Source of the DNA: an uncultured Butyricicoccus sp.
GTDB lineage: Bacteria > Bacillota > Clostridia > Oscillospirales > Butyricicoccaceae
Assembly (NCBI RefSeq): GCF_944381005.1
Contig: NZ_CALWJM010000013.1
Location: 1 to 59,502 of the forward strand
Reading direction: 5' to 3'
Length of the DNA: 59,502 nt
Shown: positions 42,131-52,342 of the stretch, one piece after another
Layout: each line of letters opens with the position of its first letter
How positions within the stretch are numbered: position 1 is the first letter of the stretch
Translations under genes and position numbers: made by a program
Notes under the pieces: generated by a model
Databases searched by the model: none
The model's input: only the letters and a program-made list of their open reading frames with translations
Told to the model about the DNA's origin: nothing

Positions 42131-43720
42131 TTAGGCTTCCGGGTCATTGGCAGCCGGTGTTTCTGGGACAGGGGTGGGCTCGGGCGTGGGTTCCGGGGTC
42201 GGCTCGGTCACGGTTCCGCTGGTATCACTGCCGCTTGTACCGCTGCCGCTTTCGCCGCCACCCGACGAACTGCTGGTATCAGAATCGGTACTCTCTCCTG
42301 TTCCACTGTTTCCAGTATCACCGCTCGTGTTATTGTCTTCTGACGATGTTGTATCATCGTTTTCGGTGCTCTCCTGCTGCGAATCGTCTGTATCTTGGTT
42401 CTCATCGCTCGCCCCAGACGAACCCGATTGGTTCTGATTTTGGTCGGTACTTTGCTCCGGCTCTTCCTCATCCGAGCTGGCCTCCTCTTGACCGCTGTAA
42501 TCGTAGATACTGTCGTCTTCTTCGCTTGACGTGTTGGGCCGTCTTACGCCATCCGGCGGAGATTCAATCACATCCAAACTGGTGATAGCCTTATCATACG
42601 GGTTAAAATGCTGATTGACCAGTTCAAGGGTTTGTTCCTCATTCGGGAAGAAGAAGGACAGGAACGCGTCGCTTCCCGCATAAGAGTTTGCCGAATAACC
42701 GGGCAGCGTGAACATCTGAATATTTGCGGTATCCACCTGCATGGCCTGATTTGCCATCCAGACCAATTCGCCCATCGTCAAATCGGTCTTAACGTTGTTA
42801 AACACCGCTTCTGCAATCGGCTTGGCCTTTAAAATGTTCTCCGGCTTCAAAATCTGATTTGCCAGATACATCAAAAATTCCTGCTGCTTTTGAATACGGC
42901 TTTCATCGCCGCCATCATAACCTTCGGTCTGCAAATCGGTGTAGCCGGGGTCATTGTGGCGCCAGCGCAGGAACTCTACGACCTGCTCGCCGTTCATATG
43001 CTGCAAACCGGGTTCAAAATAAATATACAAATCCTGTATGGGGTCATTGTAAATCATTTTAAACGGCACTTCGTAATCAATACCGCCAATGGCATCGACA
43101 ATCTGTGCAATGCCGTTAAAGTTGACGACGATATATTTGTCAGGCGTAAAGCCAACTACCTTTTTGACTTCCTTCATGGTATTTTGAATATCCTGATGGG
43201 AGCCATAGGCCGCATTGATTTTACAGTTTGCACCGGTTTTCCCGTTGTCGCACATGACATCACGCGGAATGTTGAGCACATTGACCTTATGATTTTTGGT
43301 GTCAAATCCTACCACCATCATATTATCGGTTCGCGTTTCGTCGATGTCGGTCGCGCAGACAAGGAAGGTAAAGTAATCGCTGATGCGCTGACCGGGGTCA
43401 ATCGTCACCGCGTCCCCGTTTTCCTGGTCGATAATGGTCTTATCATTTTCGTGTACTGCAACTTCGGGCGGCTTAATAAAGCATACCGCAGCAAATGCAC
43501 AACCGGCAAGGATAAATGCAATGATGGCAAAGACCAGCAGTACAATTCCTTTTTTTCCGCTTTTCTGTGGGGCAGGTTTTTTGCCTGCCTTGCCCGATGT
43601 GCTGCCGTTCATCACGTTATAGTCGGGGTCACCATCATAGGGCGTGTACACCGAAACGTTTTTCTGCTTTTTGTTCTTTTTTCCGTTTTGCTTGCTGGCC
43701 TTTCCGCCAAATAGTTTCAT
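42131..43720 (-). CDS. LytR-CpsA-Psr (LCP) family cell-wall glycopolymer ligase
   Basis: 529 residues. A basic cytosolic tail (KQNGKKNKKQKN), one membrane helix (about 58-81), then an extracellular LCP domain with RTDNMMVVGFD, LNIPRDVMCD, VVNFNGIAQIVDAIGGIDYEVP and VVEFLRWRHNDPGYTD. LCP enzymes attach teichoic-acid-like polymers to peptidoglycan. From about residue 385 follows a low-complexity, strongly acidic Ser/Glu/Asp/Thr tail ending in repeated PEPTPEPT. This unit lies between yqeK and rsfS. Confidence 0.92.
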   Translation of the reverse strand: MKLFGGKASKQNGKKNKKQKNVSVYTPYDGDPDYNVMNGSTSGKAGKKPAPQKSGKKGIVLLVFAIIAFILAGCAFAAVCFIKPPEVAVHENDKTIIDQENGDAVTIDPGQRISDYFTFLVCATDIDETRTDNMMVVGFDTKNHKVNVLNIPRDVMCDNGKTGANCKINAAYGSHQDIQNTMKEVKKVVGFTPDKYIVVNFNGIAQIVDAIGGIDYEVPFKMIYNDPIQDLYIYFEPGLQHMNGEQVVEFLRWRHNDPGYTDLQTEGYDGGDESRIQKQQEFLMYLANQILKPENILKAKPIAEAVFNNVKTDLTMGELVWMANQAMQVDTANIQMFTLPGYSANSYAGSDAFLSFFFPNEEQTLELVNQHFNPYDKAITSLDVIESPPDGVRRPNTSSEEDDSIYDYSGQEEASSDEEEPEQSTDQNQNQSGSSGASDENQDTDDSQQESTENDDTTSSEDNNTSGDTGNSGTGESTDSDTSSSSGGGESGSGTSGSDTSGTVTEPTPEPTPEPTPVPETPAANDPEA

Positions 43721-43726
43721 GTTTTT

Positions 43727-44326
43727 TTACACTCCGCTTCCTTCCGCGCCATGTATGCGCCTGACACCCTGCCAAATGAGCGCGTTGCGAGCCGCCATGG
43801 TATCGGGATGGATGAGTTTGTCGCGCTCGAGCAAATCGGTCAGCGACTGGTTAAAGCAATACAACAATGCCTCATCCAAATCAATCTTAGCCAGTTGGCG
43901 CGCTGGCTCCACGCCGTCAAAATCCCGTGTTTCTTCGATGTAATCGGCAAGGTAAATGATTTTATCGAGCAGTGTCATATGTGCGTGCCCAGTCGTGTGG
44001 TAAGCGATGGCCTGTACCACGTCTTCGGGTGCGCCATATTCCTGTTTTGCAATGGCTGCGGCCGTTTTGCCGTGCAGCATTTTCCACTCGATTTTTTCGA
44101 TATCACAGGGTATTATACCGTATTTATCGCATAAATACAACTGTTCTTCTTTAGAAAGTCGTTTTGTTATATCATGTAGGATGGCCGCAAAGCCAGCCTT
44201 TTCCACATCGCCCCCATATCGCTCGGCCAACATTTTGGCTGCGCGTTCGCATCCAAGCGTATGGGTATACCGATAACCGGACAGGCGCGATAAGATGGAT
44301 TGACGTTCGAGTTCTGTACATAACAT
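43727..44326 (-). CDS. yqeK: HD-domain nucleotide hydrolase YqeK (Ap4A hydrolase)
   Basis: 199 residues. HD phosphohydrolase with HTLGCERAAKMLAERYG, the metal motif AAILHDITKRL, LHGKTAAAIAKQEYG and LADYIEETRDFDGV. Bacterial YqeK splits diadenosine tetraphosphate symmetrically. Sits between nadD and the LCP gene, six bases from the latter. Confidence 0.94.
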   Translation of the reverse strand: MLCTELERQSILSRLSGYRYTHTLGCERAAKMLAERYGGDVEKAGFAAILHDITKRLSKEEQLYLCDKYGIIPCDIEKIEWKMLHGKTAAAIAKQEYGAPEDVVQAIAYHTTGHAHMTLLDKIIYLADYIEETRDFDGVEPARQLAKIDLDEALLYCFNQSLTDLLERDKLIHPDTMAARNALIWQGVRRIHGAEGSGV

Positions 44327-44355
44327 AACAAAAACCGCCTTTCAAATTATCTTTT

Positions 44356-44958
44356 TTATTCGGAATCTCTGTGGTAGAGTCCATGTTCCCGGATATATGC
44401 CGCGACTTCTGGCGGCGTCATTTGTTCAAATGTACCCATCTCCCGCACCTCGGTCGAAGATATCGTGAGCACTGGGCACTCTACAAAGAAAATACGCGCA
44501 TCCATAGTTTGCCGGAGCAGTTCGGCTTTTTTGTGCAGGGCGGGACGGTCATGTAGTCCCCGTGCCACAACCGCAAGTGCAGCCAATTGGGCAATCTCCT
44601 CGGGTGCGCGCCAACATACATCGAACGACATCAACATGTCGGTTCCCACAATCAGCGTTAAATTATCATATCCCGCCGTATGCAGCGCGCGCAGCGTGTC
44701 TACCGTGTAGCTGGCACCACCCCGCCGCACTTCCATATCAGAAAACACCGCCCAGTCATACGGCTTAGTCATCAGGCGCACCATGTCGCACCGCTGCTGC
44801 GTGGTCGCACTGCCGTCCGGCAACGTCTTGTGCGGCGGCAAATTGGTCGGAATAAAGAGCACCCGTTCCAGCCCCAAGGCTTCGCGTGTGTGCTCAGCCG
44901 CCGATAAATGCCCTTTGTGGGGCGGGTTGAACGTCCCGCCCAGCACTCCTGTTTTCAT
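44356..44958 (-). CDS. nadD: Nicotinate-nucleotide adenylyltransferase
   Basis: 200 residues. NAD synthesis: NaMN + ATP to deamido-NAD. Nucleotidyltransferase motif GGTFNPPHKGHLSAAEH, substrate loop PTNLPPHK and the C-terminal ISSTEVRE(M). Behind GGAGAAATAACC, directly after yhbY. Confidence 0.97.
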   Translation of the reverse strand: MKTGVLGGTFNPPHKGHLSAAEHTREALGLERVLFIPTNLPPHKTLPDGSATTQQRCDMVRLMTKPYDWAVFSDMEVRRGGASYTVDTLRALHTAGYDNLTLIVGTDMLMSFDVCWRAPEEIAQLAALAVVARGLHDRPALHKKAELLRQTMDARIFFVECPVLTISSTEVREMGTFEQMTPPEVAAYIREHGLYHRDSE

Positions 44959-44961
44959 TGG

Positions 44962-45261
44962 TTATTTCTCCAGCACGATTTTTCGCTTGTCCGGGTCGGA
45001 CGACTGGCGATACAGCACAAACTTGGTGCCGATGCACTGAACACCGTCGGCTCCAGTTGCTTCGCACAGCGCTTCAGACACGGTTTTCGGGGTCAACATG
45101 GCATTTTCCAGCACTTTCCCCTTGACCAATTCATGGTTCTCAAGCAAAACATTGAGCTGGTCAATTACTCCGTCGCTCACGCCCTCCTTGCCAATGTGCA
45201 GCGTGACGGCCAGCGGATTGGACAGCTTGCGCAGGTACGCGCGTTGTTTACTGGTCAACAT
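44962..45261 (-). CDS. yhbY: YhbY/CRS1-type RNA-binding protein
   Basis: 99 residues, one CRM domain: LTSKQRAYLRKLSNPLAVTLHIGKEG with the conserved GKEG-type loop, and VLYRQSSDPDKRKIVLEK at the end. Such proteins bind pre-50S ribosomal particles. Four bases from nadD. Confidence 0.93.
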   Translation of the reverse strand: MLTSKQRAYLRKLSNPLAVTLHIGKEGVSDGVIDQLNVLLENHELVKGKVLENAMLTPKTVSEALCEATGADGVQCIGTKFVLYRQSSDPDKRKIVLEK

Positions 45262-45299
45262 AAGTTCTAAATCTCCTGTTCTTTGTGATTTTTGAGTGT

Positions 45300-45881
45300 T
45301 TATTTGAGTCGTTTCGCCAAGACGTTCGCCAGTTTTTCCAGCGCCCGTCCGCGATGGGAAATACGGTTTTTTGTCTCCTGCGGAAGTTCCGCAAAGGTAC
45401 AGTCATACTCACGGACATAAAAGAGCGGGTCATATCCAAAACCACCCGCGCCATGCAGCGAAGTCAAAATTTCGCCCTCGCATTCGCCGCGCACACAAAT
45501 CTCCTTGCCATCGGGCAAAATACAGCAAATCGCGCACACAAATCGCGCTTCGCGCTCACAGTCGCCTACGTTTTCCATCTGTTTGAGCAAGAACCAGTTG
45601 CGGTCGGCATCCGAGCCGGGATAATATCGCGCCGAACGCACACCGGGCGCACCGCCCAGTGCATCCACTTCCAGCCCGGAATCGTCCGCAATCGCGGGCA
45701 AACCGGTATATTGATAGGCCGAGCGCGCCTTAATGCGTGCATTTTCCTCAAAGGTCTGACCGTCCTCGTCGGGTTCAGGTGCATTTTCGGGCAGCGGAAC
45801 CACTTCGATACCCAACCGACTTAGAATAGCCGACAGTTCAGCCAACTTCTTTGCATTGTGAGATGCCAGTACAAACCGCAT
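45300..45881 (-). CDS. rdgB: XTP/dITP pyrophosphatase (RdgB/HAM1 family)
   Basis: 193 residues from the ATG at 45879-45881 (MRFVLASHNAKKLAELSAIL), behind GGAGGG. Cleans non-canonical purine triphosphates from the nucleotide pool. Marks: SHNAKKLAE, DDSGLEVDALGGAPGVRSARY, GFGYDPLFY and ISHRGRALEKL. The ribosome-binding site overlaps the end of rph. Confidence 0.96.
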   Translation of the reverse strand: MRFVLASHNAKKLAELSAILSRLGIEVVPLPENAPEPDEDGQTFEENARIKARSAYQYTGLPAIADDSGLEVDALGGAPGVRSARYYPGSDADRNWFLLKQMENVGDCEREARFVCAICCILPDGKEICVRGECEGEILTSLHGAGGFGYDPLFYVREYDCTFAELPQETKNRISHRGRALEKLANVLAKRLK

Positions 45882-45885
45882 GATG

Positions 45886-46605
45886 TCAACCCTCCATCGC
45901 TGCGCGCTGCGCATCGCGCAGCACGGCATTGCCCGTTGTGCCCAGTGCCAAAAGCTGGGTCAATTCATCCTTGCGGAAGGGGCGGCCTTCGCCTGTACCC
46001 TGAATCTCGACAAATTCACCCGAACCGGTCATAATCAGGTTACAGTCTACAATCGCGTGGGAATCCTCGGCATAGTTGAGGTCGAGCACGGCTTGTTCCT
46101 CAAAAATGCCCACCGAAACCGCCGAAACGGTATCAGTCAACGGCATTTTTTCAATGACCCCCGCATCGACCAGCTTTTTACAAGCCAGCCACAGCGCAAC
46201 ATAACCACCTGTGATGGACGCACAGCGCGTGCCGCCATCCGCCTGAATCACATCGCAGTCAACCACAATTTGACGTTCGCCCAGCGCCTGACGGTCAACC
46301 ACCGCGCGCAGCGCACGCCCTATCAGGCGCTGAATCTCTGCCGAACGCCCGTTGAGTTTCAGCTTTGAAATGTCACGCGGCGAACGAGTATTGGTGGCAC
46401 GCGGCAGCATGGAATACTCCGCCGTCACCCAGCCCAAACCGCTGTCTTTGAGGAAGGGCGGCACCTTTTCCTCTACGGTTGCGTTACAGATAACTTTGGT
46501 ATTGCCGCAGGCAATGAGCACCGAGCCTTCGGCGTGCATGGTGAAATCCTTGATGATTTGAATGGGGCGCATCTCGTCTGCGCGTCTTCCGTCTGGTCTT
46601 GTCAT
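45886..46605 (-). CDS. rph: Ribonuclease PH
   Basis: 239 residues. Phosphate-dependent 3'-5' exonuclease that trims tRNA ends: [15 protein letters not shown] start, phosphate-binding [38 protein letters not shown]. Overlaps the ftsY stop codon by one base. Confidence 0.97.
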   Translation of the reverse strand: MTRPDGRRADEMRPIQIIKDFTMHAEGSVLIACGNTKVICNATVEEKVPPFLKDSGLGWVTAEYSMLPRATNTRSPRDISKLKLNGRSAEIQRLIGRALRAVVDRQALGERQIVVDCDVIQADGGTRCASITGGYVALWLACKKLVDAGVIEKMPLTDTVSAVSVGIFEEQAVLDLNYAEDSHAIVDCNLIMTGSGEFVEIQGTGEGRPFRKDELTQLLALGTTGNAVLRDAQRAAMEG

Positions 46606-47528
46606 TATTCCATATCCTCCACGGGAGGCAGCAATGCCTCCAAAAATTCCGAACGGTTGAAATCCATCAGGTCGTCGATACCTTCGCCCACGCCGACCAG
46701 TTTAACCGGCACACCCAAGCCTGCCGAAATCGCCACGACAATGCCGCCTTTGGCTGTACCGTCCAGCTTGGTCAGAATAATACCGGACAGCTTGGCCACC
46801 TTGTTGAATGCATCGGCCTGATGTACGGCATTTTGACCGGTCGTGGCATCGAGTACCAGCAGCGTTTCACGGTCTGCGTCGGGCAGTTCGCGCGTGATAA
46901 TGCGGTCAATTTTATTCAGTTCATTCATCAGGTTTTGTTTGTTGTGCAGTCGTCCCGCCGTGTCAATGATGATGAGGTCACTGCCGCGCGCCTTGGCTGC
47001 CGCGATGGAGTCAAACACGACTGCCGCCGGGTCTGCACCCTCACCGTGACGTACAATGTCGGCACCCGCACGTTTTGCCCAGATTTCGAGCTGGTCGGCC
47101 GCCGCTGCACGGAAGGTATCCGCCGCCGCCAACATGACCTTTTTGCCCTCCGCGACATAGCGTGCAGCAATCTTGCCAATAGAGGTCGTTTTACCCACGC
47201 CGTTGACGCCAATAATCAAAATCACCGCCGGTTTGGTGTCCAAATGCAGCGCCGCATCGTGGTTCATCATATCCGACAGCACATCTTTGAGCACACAACG
47301 CAGCGCAAGCGGTGTATCTACTCGCTGATGCTTGGCAATATCCTCGACCTTTTCGGTGGTCTCTGCGGCAACCGTTGCACCGATATCGGATAAAATCAGC
47401 GCTTCTTCCAGTTGTTCGAGCGACTCGGCATCAACCTTGACAAAATTGCTCAAGATATCGCCCAGTTGTTCGCTTACCGCATCGGTCGTGCGTTTGAGTC
47501 CCTGCTTAATTTTTTCAAAAAATCCCAT
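46605..47528 (-). CDS. ftsY: Signal recognition particle receptor FtsY
   Basis: 307 residues, NG domain only; the long acidic A domain of the E. coli protein is missing, as usual in Firmicutes. GTPase motifs: P-loop [41 protein letters not shown]. Delivers ribosome-SRP complexes to the translocon. Follows smc, a common pairing. Confidence 0.97.
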   Translation of the reverse strand: MGFFEKIKQGLKRTTDAVSEQLGDILSNFVKVDAESLEQLEEALILSDIGATVAAETTEKVEDIAKHQRVDTPLALRCVLKDVLSDMMNHDAALHLDTKPAVILIIGVNGVGKTTSIGKIAARYVAEGKKVMLAAADTFRAAAADQLEIWAKRAGADIVRHGEGADPAAVVFDSIAAAKARGSDLIIIDTAGRLHNKQNLMNELNKIDRIITRELPDADRETLLVLDATTGQNAVHQADAFNKVAKLSGIILTKLDGTAKGGIVVAISAGLGVPVKLVGVGEGIDDLMDFNRSEFLEALLPPVEDME

Positions 47529-47560
47529 ACTCTCTCTCCTTTATGGTATTTTGCATATCG

Positions 47561-50500
47561 TTAATTGATGGTGCCCGAAAATTTGCGCTCGGCTTCGGCC
47601 AAGTTGAGCATCAACATCCGCGAAACCCCTTGCTCCTGCATGGTCACGCCATAGAGCATATCGGCTTCTTCCATCGTGCCCCGTCGGTGCGTGATGGTGA
47701 TAAACTGCGTAGAATCGGACAGACGGCGCAAATATTGTGCATAGCGGGAAACGTTCACATCATCCAGCGCCGCTTCGATTTCATCCAACACACAAAACGG
47801 GGTTGGGCGTACTTTGAGAATGGCAAAGTATAGGGCGATGGCAACAAATGCCTTTTCGCCGCCCGAAAGCAGCGTCAGCGTTTTGACCGCTTTGCCGGGT
47901 GGGCACACCTTGATTTCAATGCCACAATTCAAAATATCCGATGTATCCGCCAGTTCCAATGTTGCATGACCACCGCCGAAAATTTCGGTGAAAGTCTGTC
48001 CAAAATAGTGGTTGAGCTTGGCAAACTCCGAAGCAAATATCTCCTTCATGTGCACGGTCAACTCGTCAATCACCTTTTGCAGCTCGCGCTGAGCGGTTTC
48101 CAAATCCTCTTTTTGCGTGCGCAAAAATTCAAAGCGCTCGGTCAGTGCCGTGTAAGCGTCCACTGCATCCAAATTGACATTGCCCAGCGCGCGCATCTCA
48201 CCCCGCAATGCTTCTGCCTGTCCGCGGGCTGCGTTCAAATCGGGCAATTCTACCCGAATGGCTTGGGCTGGTGTGGGGGTCAATTCATAATTTTCCCACA
48301 TTTTATCTAAAATCTGCGTTTCCTCATTTTTAAGCTGCACACTTTGTGCAGAAAGGCGTCCGTTTTCACGTTCCAACGCCAGAATCTCGTCATTTTTACC
48401 TTGCGCGGCGCGGTCTACTTTGGTGCGCTCGGCTTCAATCCGCATACGCTGCTGACTCTGTGCGCGCACCAGCCCTTGCAGACGTTCGAGGTCTTGTCCC
48501 CCATCCTGCCGCAGTTGCTGTGCCTCACGCAGTTCTTCCCGCATCCGCTCGGCTTGGGCTTCAAACTGCGCCACAGTCTGTGCGCTGTTGTCCACTCCGG
48601 CTGCCATCTCACGGCGCAGGCGCTCTAAATTGTCTGCCGCACGCTGTTCGGCTGCAAATTCCGTGCGATTCTCGGCTTGTGCCGTGCGCAACTGCTGCAT
48701 GTGCATCACACGGTCATCGTGCGCAGCTTCCCACGCTTGATACTGGGTTTCCCACGCATCCGCATCGGCTTGCACGGCTGCCTCTGCCTGTTGGCAGGCA
48801 TTGAGCCGTTCGGTTGCGGCTGCAATCGTTTGTTCATATTGTGCGCGTGCCGCGTCTAAATTTTGTTGTTCGAGCAACAACCCCTCGTGTCTTGTGCGCA
48901 AGCTGTCTGCCTGTGCGCCAAGACGGGCAACTTGGGCTTGTAACTCGCTCATCTGTTCTTGATTGCGTGTGCGCTCGGTTTCCAGTGCCCTCTGGTCATA
49001 CTGCACAGCTGCCAACTCATGTTTTGCGGCTTGTAAGGACTGCTCTGCCTGTTGCTGCTGAGCTGCCAACGTTTGCGCCTGTTCTTCCAAGGTATGAAGC
49101 TGAGAGGCACGCGCCAGCACGCCGGTTGATTTGGAAACCGAACCGCCGGTCATGGCACCGCCCGCCTGAATGGTTTGACCGTCCAAGGTGACAATGCGAA
49201 AGCGGTTGTGGAACCGTTTGGCAATGGCAAGGGCGGTATCCATATCTTCGGCAATCACCGTGCGCGCCAGCAAATTCTGCACAATCACGCGATAGGGTGC
49301 GGCACTCTGTACCAAGGTATCCGCCGTGCCGCACAATCCGGCACAAGTGTCTAAACCGTTTTCCTGTAAACGAGATGGGCGAATGGTATCTAAGGGCAAA
49401 AACGTCGCGCGACCGCCATCGGTGCGCTTGAGGTACTCAATCGCCTGTTTGCCCACCTGCGGCGTATCTACCACAATGTGCGAAGCCGCCGCACCCAATG
49501 CAGTTTCTATCGCGGTCACATAGCGCGGTTCCACCGTGATAAGAGAAGAAACCGGCCCATGAATCCCGTTTAACTGCCCGCTGTCTGCCCGCTGCATAAT
49601 CCGCTTGACCGCGCGGGAAAATCCCTCATAGTCCTTTTCCATCTCGCGCAGCATCCGAATCCGGTTTTTGATATCGGTATTGCGTGCGGTCACAGCCGCA
49701 CATGTGTCGGTATATTCCTGCACTTTGGCTTGTCGGCGCTCGGCTTTGAGCGCCACACCTGCCATCTGATTTTTTATAGTTTGTGCCGTGTGCTGGCAGG
49801 TATCCATCTCAGCCTGTTGGGTATGCAGTGCTTGTTGTGCCTGCTCCAACTGTTCCGCCGCTTGCGCAATCTCCTGCCCAATTGTGTCCTTCCGGCTGTC
49901 CATGCCGTCTAATCCACTTTGCGCGGCTGTCCGCTCTAATTCGGCTGAAAATCTGGCTTTGCCCTGCTCGGTTTTGCGGTCTTCCAAAACTTGGCGCGCC
50001 TGCCGCAAAGCTTCCGCTGTCCGCTGCGCTGCCTGTTCCTGTTCTTCCAGCGTGCGCAGTTCATCGGCAAAGCCTTGGTATTCGCGTTCCAATTGTGCTT
50101 GTCTTGCGGCATGGGCATCGGCCTGTGCCTGTAAATTTTGCGCCTGTTCACTTTGGCGGGCACATTCTTGCCGTGCGCGCGCAATGTTATCGGCATTGTT
50201 TTTTAGATTGGCTTCGAGTACCGCGCACCGGCTGGCCAAATCGGCGCGGTTTTGTTCCAGTGTGCGCACCTGCTGCCGCAAGTCATCGGCTGCTGCATCA
50301 GCGCGGTGCAAATCTTCGGTCAATCGCTCGGACTGCTGGTAGAACGCATCCTGCGCCGCACGCGCTTCGGTCAACTGTGCCGCACACACCGAAAGGTCAG
50401 ATTGATTCTTTTCGGTCTCGGTTTGAATGTGCGACAATCGTTCCAACCAAAGGGATACTTCCAACGCGCGTAACTGTTCCTTTAGTGCCAAATATTGTTT

Positions 50501-51136
50501 TGCTTTTTCTGCTTGTTGGGCAAGCGGCCCAGCTTGGCTTTCCAGCTCGGCATACAAATCCCGAATACGCACCAAATTTTCTTCAGTCGCGTCCAGTTTG
50601 CGTGTTGCTTCCTCTTTGCGGTATCGAAACTTGGTCACGCCTGCGGCTTCTTCAAAAATTTCTCGTCTATCTTCGCTTTTGAGCGACAAAATTTCATCAA
50701 TTCGGCCCTGCCCGATGATAGAATATCCATCGCGCCCCAAGCCGGTATCCATAAACAGCTCATGAATGTCCTTGAGCCGGCACGGTTTCTTATTCAGGGC
50801 ATATTCGCTTTCTCCCGAACGATAATAGCGGCGTGTCACCATGATTTCGGTATAATCCGACCGAAAGGCATGGTCTGCATTGTCCAAAATCAAGGAAACT
50901 TCGGCAAAACCAACCGGCCGCCGTTTTTGTGTGCCGCTGAAAATAACGTCCTCCATCTTGGCGCCGCGCAGACTGCGGGTGGACTGCTCGCCCAGAACCC
51001 AGCGGATAGCATCGGAAATATTCGATTTTCCGCTGCCATTCGGCCCGACAATCGCGGTCATACCGCTGGCAAACCGAATTTCCGTGCGGTCGGGAAAGGA
51101 TTTAAACCCCTGAAGAATCAGACTTTTTAATATCAT
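47561..51136 (-). CDS. smc: Chromosome segregation ATPase SMC
   Basis: 1191 residues from the ATG at 51134-51136 (MILKSLILQGFKSFPDRT). Walker A GPNGSGKSNISDAIRWVLGEQ, two long coiled-coil arms rich in Gln/Ala, a hinge near residues 510-640 (GIHGPVSSLI, GGAMTGGSVSK), and the C-terminal signature LLSGGEKAFVA with Walker B FCVLDEIEAALDD. Condenses and orients the chromosome with ScpA/B (not here). The ribosome-binding site is weak (GGGGT). Confidence 0.96.
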   Translation of the reverse strand: MILKSLILQGFKSFPDRTEIRFASGMTAIVGPNGSGKSNISDAIRWVLGEQSTRSLRGAKMEDVIFSGTQKRRPVGFAEVSLILDNADHAFRSDYTEIMVTRRYYRSGESEYALNKKPCRLKDIHELFMDTGLGRDGYSIIGQGRIDEILSLKSEDRREIFEEAAGVTKFRYRKEEATRKLDATEENLVRIRDLYAELESQAGPLAQQAEKAKQYLALKEQLRALEVSLWLERLSHIQTETEKNQSDLSVCAAQLTEARAAQDAFYQQSERLTEDLHRADAAADDLRQQVRTLEQNRADLASRCAVLEANLKNNADNIARARQECARQSEQAQNLQAQADAHAARQAQLEREYQGFADELRTLEEQEQAAQRTAEALRQARQVLEDRKTEQGKARFSAELERTAAQSGLDGMDSRKDTIGQEIAQAAEQLEQAQQALHTQQAEMDTCQHTAQTIKNQMAGVALKAERRQAKVQEYTDTCAAVTARNTDIKNRIRMLREMEKDYEGFSRAVKRIMQRADSGQLNGIHGPVSSLITVEPRYVTAIETALGAAASHIVVDTPQVGKQAIEYLKRTDGGRATFLPLDTIRPSRLQENGLDTCAGLCGTADTLVQSAAPYRVIVQNLLARTVIAEDMDTALAIAKRFHNRFRIVTLDGQTIQAGGAMTGGSVSKSTGVLARASQLHTLEEQAQTLAAQQQQAEQSLQAAKHELAAVQYDQRALETERTRNQEQMSELQAQVARLGAQADSLRTRHEGLLLEQQNLDAARAQYEQTIAAATERLNACQQAEAAVQADADAWETQYQAWEAAHDDRVMHMQQLRTAQAENRTEFAAEQRAADNLERLRREMAAGVDNSAQTVAQFEAQAERMREELREAQQLRQDGGQDLERLQGLVRAQSQQRMRIEAERTKVDRAAQGKNDEILALERENGRLSAQSVQLKNEETQILDKMWENYELTPTPAQAIRVELPDLNAARGQAEALRGEMRALGNVNLDAVDAYTALTERFEFLRTQKEDLETAQRELQKVIDELTVHMKEIFASEFAKLNHYFGQTFTEIFGGGHATLELADTSDILNCGIEIKVCPPGKAVKTLTLLSGGEKAFVAIALYFAILKVRPTPFCVLDEIEAALDDVNVSRYAQYLRRLSDSTQFITITHRRGTMEEADMLYGVTMQEQGVSRMLMLNLAEAERKFSGTIN

Positions 51137-51173
51137 GCAATAACCCCATACCGGTATAGTTTCAGGTATTTTA

Positions 51174-51202
51174 ATTTTATCACCAATCGGCGTTTGAAGC
51201 AA
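51174..51202 (-). promoter_or_regulatory. Promoter of the smc-ftsY-rph group
   Basis: Minus strand: -35 TTGCTT (51197-51202), 17-bp spacer, -10 TAAAAT (51174-51179). Confidence 0.5.
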
Positions 51203-51260
51203 TGCGCCCGGCATATATTTTGCGGTTTGTTCAAAACCTTTGTGCAATACCCGCGTCAGA

Positions 51261-51294
51261 AATCAAAAAGGCGAACCGGTTTGGTTCGCCTTTT
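51261..51294 (-). terminator. Terminator of rnc
   Basis: Perfect 12-bp stem AAAAGGCGAACC/GGTTCGCCTTTT, loop of 5, T-rich on the minus-strand side (TTTTTGATT). Confidence 0.88.
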
Positions 51295-51307
51295 CGCCAT
51301 TCATTTC

Positions 51308-51991
51308 TTACGCTTTGCGCACACCCATCAATTCCAGTGCCTGCTTTGCCGCCATCTGTTCGGCTTCCTTTTTACTGCGTCCTGTACCTTGCGCAAACAC
51401 ATTGCTGTTGAGCAGCAATTCCATCGTGAACTGCTTGGCATGGTCGGGGCCACTCTCTTGTGCCAGACGGTATTCCAGCGTTTCCTGCCGGTTTTTCTGC
51501 ACGATTTCCTGAAGTTGGGTCTTATAATCGGTGAACGCACCGCCTTTTCGAGCTTCCTCCGCCTTGCGCGGCACAAAACTGAGCACAAACGCGCGTGCCG
51601 GCTCAATGCCGCCATCCAGATAAATTGCGCCCAAAAGTGCTTCCACCGCATCTGCTAAAATAGACGGGCGCTGACGTCCACCGCCCTGTTCCTCGCCGTG
51701 TCCCAGACAAATTTCCTTGTCTATGCCAAGCTCCTTGGCGATTTCGTACAACGTATGCTCACATACCACAGCCGCACGCAGCTTGGTCAACTGTCCTTCG
51801 GGCAAGTCGGGAAATTGGTTGTAGAGATAGTCGGCCGTCACAAAGCCGAGTACGGAATCGCCGAGAAACTCGAGCCGTTCATTGTTCTGCAAATGCCGCA
51901 TACGCTGTTCGTTCGCATAGGAAGAATGGGTCATCGCCTTGCGAAACAGGGTCGGATTGCGAAACTTATAGCCGATTCGTTCCTGTAACAT
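51308..51991 (-). CDS. rnc: Ribonuclease III
   Basis: 227 residues from the ATG at 51989-51991 (MLQERIGYKFRN). Cuts double-stranded RNA, including rRNA precursors. Catalytic motif NNERLEFLGDSVLGFV, second metal site ADAVEALLGAIYLDGG, and a C-terminal dsRNA-binding domain ending GTGRSKKEAEQMAAKQAL. Confidence 0.97.
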   Translation of the reverse strand: MLQERIGYKFRNPTLFRKAMTHSSYANEQRMRHLQNNERLEFLGDSVLGFVTADYLYNQFPDLPEGQLTKLRAAVVCEHTLYEIAKELGIDKEICLGHGEEQGGGRQRPSILADAVEALLGAIYLDGGIEPARAFVLSFVPRKAEEARKGGAFTDYKTQLQEIVQKNRQETLEYRLAQESGPDHAKQFTMELLLNSNVFAQGTGRSKKEAEQMAAKQALELMGVRKA

Positions 51992-52036
51992 GGGAATATT
52001 CCTTTCTTTGATGAAACATAGCAATCATATCATAAA

Positions 52037-52066
52037 TAAGAGCCTGCGCCAAAAGGCAGGCTCTTA
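52037..52066 (-). terminator. Terminator of acpP
   Basis: 11-bp stem TAAGAGCCTGC/GCAGGCTCTTA, followed on the minus strand by TTTATGA. A possible rnc promoter (TTGGCG-17-TATGAT) overlaps it. Confidence 0.78.
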
Positions 52067-52075
52067 TCCGCATTT

Positions 52076-52306
52076 TTAGTCCTGCGCGCCAATCAAATCG
52101 ACCACATCACCCACTGTTTTGAGTGTTCTGGCCGTTTCTTCACTGATTTCGCCCACGTCGAACTCCTCTTCCAGCGCCATCATCATCTCGACCAGGTCGA
52201 GTGAGTCCGCATTGAGGTCTTCTTCAAAGGACGTTTCCAGCGTGATGGACTCCGCTTCCACGCCAAACTGCTCACTGAGCAGTTCTGCCAACCGTTCCAG
52301 TACCAT
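52076..52306 (-). CDS. acpP: Acyl carrier protein
   Basis: 76 residues from the ATG at 52304-52306 (MVLERLAELLSEQFG), 11 nt after GAGGAGG. Phosphopantetheine is attached to Ser35 in the DSL motif of NADSLDLVEMMM. Carries growing fatty acids. It has its own promoter and follows plsX, a known order in fatty-acid/phospholipid clusters. Confidence 0.95.
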   Translation of the reverse strand: MVLERLAELLSEQFGVEAESITLETSFEEDLNADSLDLVEMMMALEEEFDVGEISEETARTLKTVGDVVDLIGAQD

Positions 52307-52342
52307 ATCGGATTTCGCCTCCTCACCTATCAAGATAATTTG

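Noticed and set aside
46605..47528. FtsY as a truncated gene
   Set aside because: Missing acidic domain is normal for Firmicutes; the NG domain is complete.
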